From positions 185,951-249,950 of the forward strand of contig MDLF01000060.1 in assembly GCA_001730095.1 (NCBI GenBank): DNA of 64,000 bases, in the 5' to 3' direction. Every line of letters starts with the position of its first letter. Position 1 is the first letter of the stretch. The stretch comes from Rhodobacteraceae bacterium (ex Bugula neritina AB1). GTDB lineage: Bacteria; Pseudomonadota; Alphaproteobacteria; Rhodobacterales; Rhodobacteraceae. The notes below the pieces were generated by a model that ran no database searches, had not been told where the DNA came from, and saw nothing but the letters and a program-made list of their open reading frames with translations. The position numbers and the translations under genes are program-made. Shown here piece by piece: positions 52,252 to 62,482 of the stretch.

Positions 52252-52559
52252 GGCTGGTTGGCGCGCTTCTTCTGTCAATGCTTGCTTCAACTGCTTCCTC
52301 TCAGGAAGTGGAAGGTCAAGGTGATGCTGAGGGCGTAGCCCAGTATGTTGTGGAAGCGGCTACGTCACCGGAATTCCAAGAGTTTCATTGCCGCGGCTTG
52401 CTGGATCGAGCTGAGATGGAAGTGGCTCGTGTTTTGAACGACTTAGACTACAGTTTGGTGCTTTCCGCCCGCGGAAAAGGCGGTGCCATTGGCAATGTTG
52501 AATGCCATCTCTCTTCGTCGAGAACGGTAACTAAAACCTATGAAGGTGTGAAAGACTGA
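52248..52559 (+). CDS. Unknown secreted protein between nuoD and nuoE, 103 aa
   Basis: The GTG at 52248 overlaps the nuoD stop (GTGA) and the stop overlaps the nuoE ATG (TGATG). The first 18 residues are a signal peptide ([18 protein letters not shown]), and the mature part of about 85 residues has two cysteines (FHCRGL, NVECHL) that could pair. GC over 52261-52560 is 154 of 300 (51%), against 41 of 60 in a nuoD line (51421-51480). I recognise no family. A periplasmic product is predicted. Confidence 0.6.
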   Translation: MRLVGALLLSMLASTASSQEVEGQGDAEGVAQYVVEAATSPEFQEFHCRGLLDRAEMEVARVLNDLDYSLVLSARGKGGAIGNVECHLSSSRTVTKTYEGVKD

Positions 52560-53704
52560 TGCTTCGCAGACTGCACCACGAACAACCCGACAGCTTTGCC
52601 TTCACCCCGGCCAACCAGGCCTGGGCTGAGGCGCAGATCACCAAGTATCCTGAGGGCCGCCAGGCCTCCGCGGTCATTCCGCTGCTCTGGCGCGCGCAGG
52701 AGCAGGAAGGCTGGGTCACCAAACCCGCGATTGAGCACATCGCCGATATGCTCGGCATGGCCTATATCCGGGTGCTGGAGGTTTGCTCCTTCTACTTCAT
52801 GTTCCAGATGCAGCCGACCGGGTCTGTTGCCAATATCCAGATCTGCGGCACGACCTCCTGCATGATCTGCGGCGCCGAGGATCTGGTGGCGGTCTGCCAG
52901 GAAAAGATCGCCGAGAAGCCGCACACCCTGTCTGCAGACGGCAAGTTCACCTGGGAAGAGGTCGAGTGTCTGGGCGCCTGTACCAACGCCCCGATGGCAC
53001 AGATCGGCAAGGATTATTACGAGGATCTGACTGTCGAGAGCTTCACCAAGCTGCTGGACGATCTGGCTGCGGGCAAGGACGTGATCCCAGGCCCGCAGAA
53101 CGGCCGTTACGCGGCAGAGCCGAAGTCCGGCCTCACCTCGTTGACCGAGTTCGACAGCGGCAAGACCCAGTACAATGCTTCTGTGCAGCTGGCGACGGAT
53201 ATCAAAGATGGCGTCAAACGCATTCAGGGTGACGAAGTCCCGCTGCTGACCCCCTGGGTTGGCAAGGACGGCGTTGTGGCTGGCCGCGCCGCCGCAGATG
53301 CACCGCCAAAAGCGCCCGAAGCGCCGAAGCCTGCGGTGAAACAGGCAGCAGAAGCCAAGGCCGCCAAGCCGACGGCAAAAGAGGCCGAAGCGCCTGCGGC
53401 TGAAGAAAACGAGCCCGAAGTGCTGAAGGAGGCCCGCGGCGGCCTGCCGGATGACCTGAAACTGCTGAAGGGCGTTGGACCCAAGCTGGAGCAGACCCTG
53501 AACGAGCTGGGTTTCTTCCACTTTGATCAGATCGCCGACTGGACCGAGGCCGAAGTGGCCTGGGTTGACGCACGGCTCAAGTTCAAGGGCCGGATCGAAC
53601 GCGACGGCTGGATAGAGCAGGCCAAGCGCCTGCAGGTCGGCGATGAAACCGAATTCGCCAAACGTGCCAAAGAAGACGGCATCTACGAAGACGACGCAGA
53701 ATAA
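52559..53704 (+). CDS. nuoE: NADH-quinone oxidoreductase subunit E with C-terminal helix-hairpin-helix extension
   Basis: The first 170 residues are the 24-kDa-family [2Fe-2S] subunit (cluster N1a) with ligands Cys96, 101, 137 and 141. After a linker, residues 245-290 are an Ala/Pro/Lys/Glu-rich tether, and 299-358 form a domain with [27 protein letters not shown], the helix-hairpin-helix pattern found in alphaproteobacterial NuoE and in ribosomal-protein-like extensions. The 381-aa chain is thus far longer than the 166-aa E. coli form. The extension's role is not known. Confidence 0.95.
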   Translation: MLRRLHHEQPDSFAFTPANQAWAEAQITKYPEGRQASAVIPLLWRAQEQEGWVTKPAIEHIADMLGMAYIRVLEVCSFYFMFQMQPTGSVANIQICGTTSCMICGAEDLVAVCQEKIAEKPHTLSADGKFTWEEVECLGACTNAPMAQIGKDYYEDLTVESFTKLLDDLAAGKDVIPGPQNGRYAAEPKSGLTSLTEFDSGKTQYNASVQLATDIKDGVKRIQGDEVPLLTPWVGKDGVVAGRAAADAPPKAPEAPKPAVKQAAEAKAAKPTAKEAEAPAAEENEPEVLKEARGGLPDDLKLLKGVGPKLEQTLNELGFFHFDQIADWTEAEVAWVDARLKFKGRIERDGWIEQAKRLQVGDETEFAKRAKEDGIYEDDAE

Positions 53705-53748
53705 TTGGCAGCGGCCCGTTGTGGCCGCAGCAGGGTGATAGGGAACAG

Positions 53749-53976
53749 ATGAGCAAGGAACAGGACCAAGCCATCGCAGCAAAGGGGCGGCACATCGCAT
53801 TGGTGATTGCCGGGACCATTTCGCTGTGGATCGTTGTCTCGCTGTTCATCGGCCCCATGCTAGGGCTGCCAGGGCGCTATGCGCTGCTGTTCGACTTTGC
53901 CGCGCTGGCAGGCATGATCTATGCCCTGGTCAACATATTTCAACTCTGGCGCATGCGCCAAAACAGCCAAAGGTAG
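53749..53976 (+). CDS. DUF5337 family membrane protein
   Basis: A 75-aa protein with two hydrophobic helices (about residues 14-35 and 40-62) after a polar, charged N-terminus MSKEQDQAIAAKGRH. This small family is seen in the nuo clusters of Rhodobacterales between nuoE and nuoF, so it probably acts in complex I assembly or stability; this is inference from position. TAGGGAA precedes the ATG at 53749. Confidence 0.85.
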   Translation: MSKEQDQAIAAKGRHIALVIAGTISLWIVVSLFIGPMLGLPGRYALLFDFAALAGMIYALVNIFQLWRMRQNSQR

Positions 53977-53982
53977 GCACAC

Positions 53983-55281
53983 ATGCTGAAGGATCAGGAC
54001 CGGATCTTTACCAACCTCTACGGCATGCACGAACGTAACTTGGCGGGCGCCAAGGCGCGCGGCCATTGGGACGGCACCGCAGGGCTGATCCAAAAGGGGC
54101 GCGACTGGGTCATTCAGACAATGAAGGACAGCGGGTTGCGTGGCCGGGGTGGCGCGGGTTTCCCGACCGGCCTGAAATGGTCCTTTATGCCCAAGGAAAG
54201 CGACGGCCGCCCGGCCTACCTGGTGATCAACGCGGATGAATCCGAACCCGGTACCTGCAAGGATCGGGAAATCATGCGCCATGATCCGCATACGCTGATC
54301 GAGGGCGCGCTGATCGCCTCTTTCGCGATGAATGCGCATACCTGCTACATCTATCTGCGCGGCGAATACATCCGCGAGCGCGAAGCGCTGCAGGCCGCTA
54401 TCGACGAATGCTATGACAAAGGCCTGCTGGGCAAAAACGCGGCTGGCTCTGGCTGGGACTTCGACGTTTTCCTGCACCACGGGGCAGGGGCCTATATCTG
54501 CGGCGAGGAAACCGCTCTGATTGAAAGCCTTGAAGGCAAAAAGGGCATGCCCCGGATGAAACCACCGTTCCCGGCGGGCGCGGGCCTTTATGGTTGCCCG
54601 ACCACGGTGAACAACGTGGAGAGTATCGCGGTTGTTCCGACCATCCTGCGCCGCGGCGCCGACTGGTTCGCCTCTTTCGGACGGCAGAACAACGCAGGCA
54701 CCAAGCTGTTTGCGATTTCTGGCCACGTGAACAACCCCTGTGTTGTCGAAGAAGCCATGTCGATTGGCTTTGAGGAGCTGATCGAGAAACATTGTGGCGG
54801 CATCCGCGGCGGCTGGGACAACCTGCTGGCGGTGATCCCCGGCGGCTCCTCCGTTCCATGTGTGCGGGGCGAGAACATGCGCGACGCGATCATGGATTTT
54901 GATTATCTGCGCGGTGAACTGGGCTCTGGTCTTGGCACTGCTGCTGTCATCGTGATGGACAAGCAGACCGACATCATCAAGGCGATCTGGCGCCTGTCTA
55001 AATTCTACAAGCACGAGTCTTGCGGCCAGTGCACCCCCTGCCGCGAAGGCACCGGCTGGATGATGCGCGTGATGGATCGTCTGGTGAAGGGCGAGGCCGA
55101 GCTGGAAGAGATCGACATGCTATGGGACGTGACCAAACAGGTCGAAGGTCACACCATCTGCGCCCTTGGCGATGCAGCTGCCTGGCCGATCCAGGGCCTG
55201 ATCAAAAACTTCCGTGAAGAGATTGAAGACCGTATCAAGGCTCAGAAGACGGGCCGTATGGGTGCGATGGCGGCGGAGTGA
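53983..55281 (+). CDS. nuoF: NADH-quinone oxidoreductase subunit F
   Basis: NADH- and FMN-binding subunit with cluster N3, 432 aa. [16 protein letters not shown] (51-66) and [11 protein letters not shown] are nucleotide sites; the [4Fe-4S] ligands are Cys347, 350, 353 and 393 ([24 protein letters not shown]). Six bases after the DUF5337 gene. Confidence 0.97.
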   Translation: MLKDQDRIFTNLYGMHERNLAGAKARGHWDGTAGLIQKGRDWVIQTMKDSGLRGRGGAGFPTGLKWSFMPKESDGRPAYLVINADESEPGTCKDREIMRHDPHTLIEGALIASFAMNAHTCYIYLRGEYIREREALQAAIDECYDKGLLGKNAAGSGWDFDVFLHHGAGAYICGEETALIESLEGKKGMPRMKPPFPAGAGLYGCPTTVNNVESIAVVPTILRRGADWFASFGRQNNAGTKLFAISGHVNNPCVVEEAMSIGFEELIEKHCGGIRGGWDNLLAVIPGGSSVPCVRGENMRDAIMDFDYLRGELGSGLGTAAVIVMDKQTDIIKAIWRLSKFYKHESCGQCTPCREGTGWMMRVMDRLVKGEAELEEIDMLWDVTKQVEGHTICALGDAAAWPIQGLIKNFREEIEDRIKAQKTGRMGAMAAE

Positions 55282-55701
55282 ATGATGGAAAGTTTTGCAG
55301 AATATTCCCATGCGTTGGCTGCGCTGGCGATCTTTACGCTGATCACCTTGGCGCTGTCGCCGCTCTCGGCGTTTGCGAAACAGAAGGCAGGACATGTTCC
55401 GGGCGCCACGCCGCAGGACGATTATGCGGATCAGGCTTACCGCCTGAACCGCGCCTATCTGAATGCTTGCGAGACACTGCCTGCTTTTCTGACAGTGACA
55501 CTTGTTGCGGTTTTGGCAGGGGCGGCGCCGTTCTGGGTGAATCTGCTGGCCTCACTGGCGCTGGCCGCGCGGATCATCATGGTTTTCATCCATATCAAGG
55601 GCATTGGCAAACCGCATAGCGGGCCGCGCACAGTTTTCTATGTGGCCGGCTGGGCCTGCATGGTTGGTTTGGCGATTCTAGCATCGGCGGCAGTATTTTG
55701 A
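55282..55701 (+). CDS. MAPEG family membrane protein
   Basis: A 139-aa protein with four hydrophobic helices and the family's RLNRAYLNACETLPAF block at about residues 53-68, where Glu binds the thiol substrate side in glutathione-dependent relatives. Eukaryotic members handle eicosanoids and glutathione; bacterial roles are mostly unknown. It starts directly after the nuoF stop and overlaps the next gene by four bases. In Rhodobacterales such a gene is often found in the nuo cluster. Confidence 0.85.
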   Translation: MMESFAEYSHALAALAIFTLITLALSPLSAFAKQKAGHVPGATPQDDYADQAYRLNRAYLNACETLPAFLTVTLVAVLAGAAPFWVNLLASLALAARIIMVFIHIKGIGKPHSGPRTVFYVAGWACMVGLAILASAAVF

Positions 55702-56063
55702 GCATCTTTAAGACATATCGGATGGCCGTGCCTGCGGCTTGCCTGGCGGCTTTTGCGCTGGTTTCGGCCTGCGGCAGTTCCGTCACCAACAAAAACCGCG
55801 AACTCTATGACGGCGTGCCTTTCAAAGCGAAGGCCAAGCCCATCGACAAGAAGACTGATCCAGCGCTGTTTCAGATTGACATCAAAGGGGCTGAGCGGTC
55901 GGCCCAAGGGGCACGCGAAGCAGCGGCCCACGGCGGCACAAGGTACTGTGTGACCACCTATGGGTCTTCCGACATCGAATGGGCCAATGACCCGCGCGAC
56001 GCAGAGACACCGCTGACTATCACCGATGGTCGGGCTGTGTTTCAGGGGACTTGCACGCCGTGA
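55698..56063 (+). CDS. Putative lipoprotein in the nuo operon, 121 aa
   Basis: A lipobox (LVSAC, Cys at about residue 25) predicts lipidation and export. The TTG start at 55698 overlaps the MAPEG stop (TTGA) and gives a signal peptide with Lys and Arg; the ATG at 55722 would lack positive charge before the hydrophobic core. The mature part has GGTRYCVTTYGSSDIEWANDP, with two cysteines near the end that could pair. No family recognised, although the residue pattern resembles the lipoprotein after nuoG (128 aa). Confidence 0.7.
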   Translation: MSIFKTYRMAVPAACLAAFALVSACGSSVTNKNRELYDGVPFKAKAKPIDKKTDPALFQIDIKGAERSAQGAREAAAHGGTRYCVTTYGSSDIEWANDPRDAETPLTITDGRAVFQGTCTP

Positions 56064-56164
56064 GCGGATGTCCGGCATATCAGGGTCTGAAGGCCCGGCT
56101 GCTATTGCATAGCAGCGCCGCGTGCCTGCGCATGGGGGCTTCAAAACTGAAGGAGTCCCATGCC

Positions 56165-56569
56165 ATGCATGCCCTGATTGCCGTTGGTCTGTCCATTTTT
56201 GTTGCCGTGCCGGCTGCTGCGCTGGCAAAACAGTCGCTGCGCGACGTGAAGGAAATCGAAGACCCGCTGTTTGCCGTCGCCATCGCCAAGGAAGTTGCAG
56301 ATCACTGTGACGACATTTCCCCGCGCTACCTGAAAGGGCTTGGCGAATTGCGCCGTCTCAAGGCGCGAGCAAATTCGCTTGGCTACTCGGATGCGGACAT
56401 CCGCGCCTACATCGAGTCTGATGCCGAAAAGGCCCGGATGCGCGCCAAGGGAGAGACACTTCTGGCGCAAAGCGGTGTTGACTACGGCCAACCGGAAACC
56501 TTCTGCGCCTATGGCCGCGCGGAAATTGAAAAGAACAGCGCGATCGGCGTGTTACTGAGGGCGAAATAG
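56165..56569 (+). CDS. DUF5333 domain protein in the nuo operon
   Basis: A 134-aa exported protein: signal peptide to about residue 20 (MHALIAVGLSIFVAVPAAAL), then a helical domain with Cys near HCDDI and a conserved YSDADIRAYIES...TFCAYGRAEI pattern that matches DUF5333, a small family of Rhodobacterales. The two cysteines probably form a disulfide in the periplasm. AAGGAG nine bases before the ATG at 56165 fixes the start. It lies three bases before nuoG. Confidence 0.8.
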   Translation: MHALIAVGLSIFVAVPAAALAKQSLRDVKEIEDPLFAVAIAKEVADHCDDISPRYLKGLGELRRLKARANSLGYSDADIRAYIESDAEKARMRAKGETLLAQSGVDYGQPETFCAYGRAEIEKNSAIGVLLRAK

Positions 56570-56572
56570 ACC

Positions 56573-58597
56573 ATGTCTGACCTCCGCAAGATCAACATTG
56601 ACGGAACCGAGATTGAGGTGGACGGGGCAATGACCCTGATCCAGGCCTGTGAGGAGGCCGGTGTCGAGATTCCGCGCTTCTGCTACCACGAGCGGCTGTC
56701 GATTGCCGGCAATTGCCGGATGTGCCTGGTAGAGGTTGTTGGCGGCCCGCCGAAACCAGCGGCCTCTTGCGCCATGCAGGTTCGTGACTTGCGCCCCGGC
56801 CCCGAAGGCCAGGCACCGCAGGTGAAAACCAACTCGCCGATGGTGAAAAAAGCCCGCGAAGGTGTGATGGAATTCATGCTGATCAACCACCCGCTGGACT
56901 GTCCGATCTGCGACCAGGGCGGCGAGTGCGATCTGCAGGATCAGGCGATGGCCTATGGCATCTCCGACAGCCGCTTCAAGGAAGCCAAGCGCGCAGTGGA
57001 TGATCTGGACCTCGGCCCGCTGGTCTCTACTACCATGACCCGCTGCATTTCCTGCACCCGCTGCGTGCGTTTCACCTCCGAAGTAGCGGGCATCACCCAG
57101 ATGGGGCAGACCGGTCGCGGTGAAGATGCGGAGATCACCTCCTATCTGAACCAGACGCTGCAATCGAACCTTCAGGGCAATATCATTGACCTCTGCCCGG
57201 TGGGTGCGCTGACCTCCAAGCCTTACGCCTTTACCGCCCGCCCGTGGGAGCTGACCAAGACCGAAACCATCGACGTGATGGACGCATTGGGGTCGAACAT
57301 CCGGGTTGACACCAAGGGGCGCGAAGTGATGCGTATCCTGCCGCGCAACCATGACGGCGTGAACGAGGAATGGATCAGCGACAAGACCCGCTTTGTCTGG
57401 GACGGGTTGCGCCGCCAGCGCCTTGACCGCCCCTATGTACGGGTTGATGGCAGGCTGAAGCCTGCCACCTGGCCTGAAGCGCTGTCTGCCGCTGCAACGG
57501 CCATGAAGGGCAGGAAAGTTGCGGGTCTGATTGGTGATCTGGCGCCAGTTGAGGCCGCATTTGCCTTGAAACAGCTGGTCGAGGGACTGGGTGGCAAGGT
57601 GGAATGCCGCACGGACAACGCCCGCCTGCCGATCGGCAACCGCGCAGGCTATGCCGGCACGGCAAGCATCGAGGACCTCGACGACGCCGAGATGATCCTG
57701 CTGATCGGCACCAACCCGCGTGACGAGGCACCGGTGCTGAACGCCCGTATCCGCAAGGCCTGGTCCAACGGTGCCGAGGTGGCGCTGATCGGCCCGGCAG
57801 CGGATCTGACCTATGACTACTACCACGCCGGCACGGGCCGCGATGCCCTGACCGACATGATCGCCAAAGGTGTTTCGGACGAGACCCGCGACAATAAGAA
57901 AACCGTGATCATCCTGGGGCAGGGCGCCTTGCGCGAAGCGGACGGCCTGGCTGTCATGGCAGCCGCGCAGAAAATGGCGGAACTGTCCGGCTCCAAGCTG
58001 ATGGTCCTGCACACCGCGGCTTCCCGTGTTGGTGCGATGGATGTCGGAGCCGTGACCGAAGGCGGTATGGCAGCGGCCATTGACGGGGCAGAGGTGATCT
58101 ACAACCTGGGCGCTGACGAAGTTGAAATCGATGCAGGCGCCTTTGTCATCTATCAGGGCAGCCACGGCGACCGGGGCGCACACCGTGCGGATGTGATCCT
58201 GCCCGCAGCGACCTACACTGAGGAAAACGGGCTTTTTGTGAACACCGAAGGCCGCCCGCAGCTGGCCTTGCGGGCAAGCTTTGCGCCGGGCGAGGCCAAG
58301 GAAAACTGGGCCATCCTGCGCGCTCTGAGTGCCGAAGTGGACGCCAAGCTGGGGTATGACTCGCTTGCGCAGCTGCGCCAGGCATTGATTGCAGAGGTTC
58401 CGCATCTGGCCAAGATCGACGAAGTCGTCGAGAAGACCGGCGAGGCGCTGCAGCAGGATAAGCTCGGAGACGCGGATTTCCTGAATGTAATCAAAGACTT
58501 CTACCTGACCAACCCGATTGCTCGCGCGTCGCAGCTGATGGCGGAGCTGTCGGCAGGCGTGAAAACCCGCGAAACCGGAGCCATGGCCGCCGAATGA
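56573..58597 (+). CDS. nuoG: NADH-quinone oxidoreductase subunit G
   Basis: The 674-aa iron-sulfur subunit. N-terminal [2Fe-2S] ligands Cys37, 48, 51 and 66; the His-ligated cluster in [15 protein letters not shown] (His106, Cys110, 113, 119); the next [4Fe-4S] begins CISCTRC (158-164). The rest is the molybdopterin-oxidoreductase-like fold that holds no cofactor in complex I. The length is the short alphaproteobacterial/mitochondrial type. Confidence 0.97.
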   Translation: MSDLRKINIDGTEIEVDGAMTLIQACEEAGVEIPRFCYHERLSIAGNCRMCLVEVVGGPPKPAASCAMQVRDLRPGPEGQAPQVKTNSPMVKKAREGVMEFMLINHPLDCPICDQGGECDLQDQAMAYGISDSRFKEAKRAVDDLDLGPLVSTTMTRCISCTRCVRFTSEVAGITQMGQTGRGEDAEITSYLNQTLQSNLQGNIIDLCPVGALTSKPYAFTARPWELTKTETIDVMDALGSNIRVDTKGREVMRILPRNHDGVNEEWISDKTRFVWDGLRRQRLDRPYVRVDGRLKPATWPEALSAAATAMKGRKVAGLIGDLAPVEAAFALKQLVEGLGGKVECRTDNARLPIGNRAGYAGTASIEDLDDAEMILLIGTNPRDEAPVLNARIRKAWSNGAEVALIGPAADLTYDYYHAGTGRDALTDMIAKGVSDETRDNKKTVIILGQGALREADGLAVMAAAQKMAELSGSKLMVLHTAASRVGAMDVGAVTEGGMAAAIDGAEVIYNLGADEVEIDAGAFVIYQGSHGDRGAHRADVILPAATYTEENGLFVNTEGRPQLALRASFAPGEAKENWAILRALSAEVDAKLGYDSLAQLRQALIAEVPHLAKIDEVVEKTGEALQQDKLGDADFLNVIKDFYLTNPIARASQLMAELSAGVKTRETGAMAAE

Positions 58598-58980
58598 TCC
58601 GCCTCGCCCTCATATCCTCCTTACTGCTGGCCGCCTGTGCAATGGCGCCCGGCAGCCAAGGTGAGCGGCCCACCCCGATCTACGAAGGGGTGGAAACCAG
58701 CCTGCTGGAGGGCGATCTGGTGCAGTTTCACGTTTCCATGCGCGGACCGCGCACCAAAGGGGACGTCGACCAATATGCGGCTTGTGCCGCTGCACAATAC
58801 GCGTTGATCCGGGGATACGGGTTTGCGCGCCATGTGCGTACAACATCAAAACAGGATGGGGGCAGCCGGACCGCTGATGCGGTTTACGTGATTTCGCCCT
58901 CTCTGCCGAGCGGCCTGCGCACCATCGACGCCGAAGTCGTTGTCGCGGATTGCGAGGTCAACGGAATACCCACGGTGTGA
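58594..58980 (+). CDS. Putative lipoprotein between nuoG and nuoH, 128 aa
   Basis: ATGA overlap with nuoG. Signal peptide with lipobox LLLAAC (Cys at about residue 15), then a small domain with two cysteines in [21 protein letters not shown] and DCEVNGIP. The [14 protein letters not shown] pattern suggests a compact alpha/beta fold found in several short exported proteins; I cannot name a family. It is placed six bases before nuoH. Confidence 0.7.
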   Translation: MIRLALISSLLLAACAMAPGSQGERPTPIYEGVETSLLEGDLVQFHVSMRGPRTKGDVDQYAACAAAQYALIRGYGFARHVRTTSKQDGGSRTADAVYVISPSLPSGLRTIDAEVVVADCEVNGIPTV

Positions 58981-58986
58981 GGACCT

Positions 58987-60024
58987 ATGGCTGATTTCTT
59001 TAACACTCCAGGCGGCATCGCTGTTCTGATCCTGGCGCAAGTGCTTGCAGTTGTTGCCTTCGTGATGATCTCGCTTCTGTTCCTCGTTTACGGGGACCGC
59101 AAGATCTGGGCTGCCGTCCAAATGCGCCGGGGCCCGAATGTGGTGGGCGTCTTTGGCCTGCTGCAGTCGGTAGCTGATGCGCTGAAATATGTGGTCAAAG
59201 AGGTGGTCATCCCGGCTGGCGCCGACCGCACCGTCTTCATCCTGGCGCCGATGACCTCCTTTGTGCTGGCGATGATCGCCTGGGCGGTGATCCCGTTCAA
59301 CGACGGCTGGGTTCTGTCGGACATCAACGTCGCCATTCTCTATGTCTTCGCGGTCTCGTCGCTGGAGGTCTACGGCGTGATCATGGGCGGCTGGGCGTCG
59401 AACTCGAAATACCCGTTCCTGGGTTCACTGCGGTCTGCGGCACAGATGATCTCTTATGAGGTTTCGATTGGCCTGATCATCATCGGTGTGATCATCTCCA
59501 CCGGTTCGATGAACTTTGGCGACATCGTGCGCGCGCAGGACGGCGATCTGGGCCTGCTGAACTGGTACTGGATCCCGCATTTCCCGATGGTCTTCCTGTT
59601 CTTCATCTCGGCGCTGGCGGAAACCAACCGCCCGCCGTTCGACCTGCCCGAGGCGGAATCAGAGCTGGTGGCCGGCTACCAGGTGGAATACTCGGCCACC
59701 CCGTTCCTACTGTTCATGGCCGGAGAATACATCGCCATCTTCCTGATGTGCGCCCTGACAACCCTGCTGTTCTTCGGCGGCTGGCTGTCCCCGATCCCGG
59801 GCCTGCCCGATGGCGTCCTGTGGATGGTTGCCAAGATGGCGTTCTTCTTCTTCCTCTTCGCAATGGTAAAGGCGATCACCCCGCGCTACCGCTACGACCA
59901 GCTGATGCGTCTGGGCTGGAAAGTGTTCTTGCCGTTCTCGCTGGCCTGGGTGGTCTTCGTGTCCTTTGCTGCAAAATTTGACTGGTTCTGGGGCATCTTC
60001 GCCCGCTGGACCGTGGGAGGGTGA
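58987..60024 (+). CDS. nuoH: NADH-quinone oxidoreductase subunit H
   Basis: A 345-aa membrane subunit with about eight helices that contacts the quinone site. Family landmarks: [23 protein letters not shown] in the first cytoplasmic loop and [24 protein letters not shown] in the long loop before the last helices. Confidence 0.97.
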   Translation: MADFFNTPGGIAVLILAQVLAVVAFVMISLLFLVYGDRKIWAAVQMRRGPNVVGVFGLLQSVADALKYVVKEVVIPAGADRTVFILAPMTSFVLAMIAWAVIPFNDGWVLSDINVAILYVFAVSSLEVYGVIMGGWASNSKYPFLGSLRSAAQMISYEVSIGLIIIGVIISTGSMNFGDIVRAQDGDLGLLNWYWIPHFPMVFLFFISALAETNRPPFDLPEAESELVAGYQVEYSATPFLLFMAGEYIAIFLMCALTTLLFFGGWLSPIPGLPDGVLWMVAKMAFFFFLFAMVKAITPRYRYDQLMRLGWKVFLPFSLAWVVFVSFAAKFDWFWGIFARWTVGG

Positions 60025-60494
60025 GGGTGAAGAAAACACTTTTCGCCATCTTAGCAATCGTTTCGCAAGCGGGGCCGGTTTGGGCCAGCGAACTTACCTG
60101 TGCCTCGATGTCTGACAAACTGACCGACATGAACCCCAGCTTGGTCAAAACCTGGGGTAGGAGCAAAGGTCTTACTAACGGTACCGACCTACAGGAGTTC
60201 GACGGACGACTAATGTTCACCGTGGCGCTTTTTTCCCAAGCGGGCTGCCAGCTTTCGGGGACTGCCCAGTGCCGGTCAGGTCTCCCAACCGAACGAGAGT
60301 ATTGGCTTGAGACCTATTATCTCTCTGCTTTGCTGTTGAACTGCTTCGAAGGTGATGCAGCGGATTTTTCTGAATCCAGACGTAATCTTTGGAATGAGTT
60401 CGATAGAAATGCGCCCTTTGAAAAACGGACGCATCTGGCAGCAATGGCAGCGTCCGAACTGGGCATACATATCAACTTCGAGGTGCAGCAATGA
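60021..60494 (+). CDS. Unknown secreted protein between nuoH and nuoI, 157 aa
   Basis: The GTG at 60021 overlaps the nuoH stop (GTGA), and the stop overlaps the nuoI ATG (ATGA). A signal peptide covers about the first 23 residues ([20 protein letters not shown], cleavage after VWA). The mature part has four cysteines (LTCAS, AGCQLS, AQCRSG, LNCFEG) that could form two disulfides. GC over 60061-60420 is 190 of 360 (53%), lower than nuoH. I recognise no family; TTA and TTT codons are more frequent than in its neighbours. A GTG two codons later is an alternative start. Confidence 0.6.
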   Translation: MRVKKTLFAILAIVSQAGPVWASELTCASMSDKLTDMNPSLVKTWGRSKGLTNGTDLQEFDGRLMFTVALFSQAGCQLSGTAQCRSGLPTEREYWLETYYLSALLLNCFEGDAADFSESRRNLWNEFDRNAPFEKRTHLAAMAASELGIHINFEVQQ

Positions 60495-60985
60495 CCCAAA
60501 TCGACTACACCCGCGCCGCCAAATACTTCCTGCTGCAGGATTTCTGGGTCGGCTTCAAACTGGGGCTGAAGTATTTCTTTGCGCCCAAGGCGACCCTGAA
60601 CTACCCGCACGAGAAGGGCCCGCTGTCGCCGCGCTTTCGCGGTGAGCACGCGCTGCGCCGCTATCCGAACGGAGAGGAACGCTGCATTGCCTGTAAACTC
60701 TGCGAGGCGGTCTGCCCGGCGCAGGCGATCACCATCGACGCGGAACCGCGCGAGGACGGCAGCCGCCGCACCACGCGCTATGACATCGACATGACCAAAT
60801 GCATCTATTGCGGCTTCTGCCAGGAAGCCTGCCCTGTGGATGCCATTGTCGAAGGCCCGAACTTTGAATTCGCGACTGAGACCCGCGAGGAGCTGTTCTA
60901 CGACAAGGACAAGCTGCTCGAGAACGGCGAGCGCTGGGAAGCCGAGATTGCCCGCAACCTGGAAATCGACGCGCCGTACCGATGA
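60491..60985 (+). CDS. nuoI: NADH-quinone oxidoreductase subunit I
   Basis: A 164-aa ferredoxin-like subunit with two [4Fe-4S] clusters (N6a, N6b): Cys65, 68, 71, 75 ([11 protein letters not shown]) and Cys104, 107, 110, 114 ([11 protein letters not shown]). The N-terminal amphipathic helix rests on the membrane. Confidence 0.97.
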   Translation: MTQIDYTRAAKYFLLQDFWVGFKLGLKYFFAPKATLNYPHEKGPLSPRFRGEHALRRYPNGEERCIACKLCEAVCPAQAITIDAEPREDGSRRTTRYDIDMTKCIYCGFCQEACPVDAIVEGPNFEFATETREELFYDKDKLLENGERWEAEIARNLEIDAPYR

Positions 60986-61413
60986 GCGATCCCAAGAACC
61001 CTTTTGAGGCCATGATGGCCCAGATGCAGACCCAGGCGCAGGAGATGGCCAAGGCGTTCAATCCTGCGCTGGAGAACTTCTCGCCAACGGAGGCTTACAA
61101 GGAGTTCGAGGCGCTGTGGCCCACCATGCCCAAAGAGGTCATGGAAATGATGTTCGGCAACACCGTCAACAAGGACGGGCTGGATGCCAAGACCCGGCTG
61201 CTGCTGACGCTGGCCGGGCTGACAATGCAGGGCGCGCAGGCAGATTCAGCTGTGCGCCAGACCGTGCGCCACGCCCTTGCGGCCGGCGCCAGGAAACAAG
61301 AGATCGTGGAAACGATCGGACAGATGTCGGTCTTTGCCGGCATTCCGGCCATGAACCGGGCGCTGGATCTGGCGCAAGCGGTCATGGACGACAAAAGGGA
61401 CGATGAGACATGA
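60982..61413 (+). CDS. Carboxymuconolactone-decarboxylase-like protein between nuoI and nuoJ
   Basis: A 143-aa helical protein. Residues 65-135 match the carboxymuconolactone decarboxylase/AhpD fold ([45 protein letters not shown] as landmark), but there is no cysteine anywhere in the protein, so it cannot be an AhpD-type peroxidase. A Met/Gln-rich N-terminus precedes it. It overlaps nuoI and nuoJ by four bases each (ATGA at both ends). Function in complex I biogenesis is a guess from position. Confidence 0.8.
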   Translation: MSDPKNPFEAMMAQMQTQAQEMAKAFNPALENFSPTEAYKEFEALWPTMPKEVMEMMFGNTVNKDGLDAKTRLLLTLAGLTMQGAQADSAVRQTVRHALAAGARKQEIVETIGQMSVFAGIPAMNRALDLAQAVMDDKRDDET

Positions 61414-62012
61414 GCGTTTTTGCCTTCTACCTCTTCGCCATCAGCGCCATCACCGGCGGGCTGTTCACAGTGATCAGCCGCCAGCCGGTCCATTCGGTGC
61501 TGTGGCTGATCCTGGCCTTTCTTTCCTCGGCCGGGCTGTTTGTGCTGCTGGGGGCGGAATTTGTCGCCATGCTGCTGGTCATTGTCTACGTGGGCGCGGT
61601 TGCGGTGCTGTTCCTGTTTGTGGTGATGATGCTGGATGTGGATTTTGCCGCGCTGAAGGCAGAGATGGCGCGCTACTTGCCGCTGGCGCTGCTCATTGGT
61701 CTGGTGATCCTGATGCAGTTCGTGATGGCCTTCGGTGTCTGGGAAACCGCGCATATGGCACCTGAGCTGCTGGCCAATCCGGTGCCTGCGGACCGCCACA
61801 ACACAGAGGCTCTGGGCCTCATCATCTATGATCAATATTTCCTTCTGTTCCAGCTGTCGGGCCTGATCCTGCTGGTGGCGATGATCGGCGCGATCGTGCT
61901 GACCCTGCGCCACCGCACCGACGTCAAGCGCCAGGACGTGGTTGCGCAGATGATGCGCGACCCGGCTGCTGCAATGGAGCTTAGGGACGTGAAACCGGGG
62001 CAGGGGCTGTGA
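61410..62012 (+). CDS. nuoJ: NADH-quinone oxidoreductase subunit J
   Basis: A 200-aa membrane subunit with five helices and the pi-bulge helix [20 protein letters not shown] that is central to the conformational switch of complex I. Confidence 0.96.
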   Translation: MSVFAFYLFAISAITGGLFTVISRQPVHSVLWLILAFLSSAGLFVLLGAEFVAMLLVIVYVGAVAVLFLFVVMMLDVDFAALKAEMARYLPLALLIGLVILMQFVMAFGVWETAHMAPELLANPVPADRHNTEALGLIIYDQYFLLFQLSGLILLVAMIGAIVLTLRHRTDVKRQDVVAQMMRDPAAAMELRDVKPGQGL

Positions 62013-62482
62013 TGCGTTGGTTTTTGATTTCAAGCGGGTTCCTTCTCGCTGCGTCGGCTAGCGCTCAAGAAGTCGATTGTGAGAAGCATGAACAGGCGTT
62101 GTTTTCGCCAAGGGAGATTATGACCAGAGGTGAAAGTCGCTACGTCTTGGAGCATTTCGCAGTCGCGAAAGACCGGGCTGTAGCGGTTCTTTCGCACTGT
62201 GATCGAGGGAGCTTCGTTCTGGACAAGTTTAAAGTTCCTGTAAGTTCGGCGGAGTTTTCGGCGTTCAAAGGCAAGATTGTCTCAGCCGGATTAGGAAGCT
62301 TTGACAAAGCTGCTCAGGTCAACTCAAGCATAACTCGGAGTGGATACAGCAACGAGCAGACTAGCTGTGGCTGTATAGCGGAGTTCCCAGAACTCGGCTC
62401 TGAAAGAAATCCGGTTCGCCTCTATGTTCAATACGATGAGGCAATCAGGTTGAAAATGGAGATGGCGGAGCAATCGCAATGA
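62012..62482 (+). CDS. Unknown secreted protein between nuoJ and nuoK, 156 aa
   Basis: The ATG at 62012 shares its A with the nuoJ stop (TGATG), and the stop overlaps the nuoK ATG (ATGA). The signal peptide is the first 19 or so residues ([18 protein letters not shown], then QEVDC). The mature part has four cysteines ([20 protein letters not shown]) and an Arg/Lys/Glu-rich, mixed composition. GC over 62041-62400 is 187 of 360 (52%). No family recognised. Confidence 0.6.
   Translation: MRWFLISSGFLLAASASAQEVDCEKHEQALFSPREIMTRGESRYVLEHFAVAKDRAVAVLSHCDRGSFVLDKFKVPVSSAEFSAFKGKIVSAGLGSFDKAAQVNSSITRSGYSNEQTSCGCIAEFPELGSERNPVRLYVQYDEAIRLKMEMAEQSQ

Noticed and set aside
49698-52290. Two long minus-strand frames over nuoB-nuoD
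   Set aside because: Antisense to strongly conserved complex I genes, no ribosome sites.
56552-58405. 617-codon open frame antisense to nuoG
   Set aside because: Typical GC-rich shadow frame opposite a strongly supported complex I gene.
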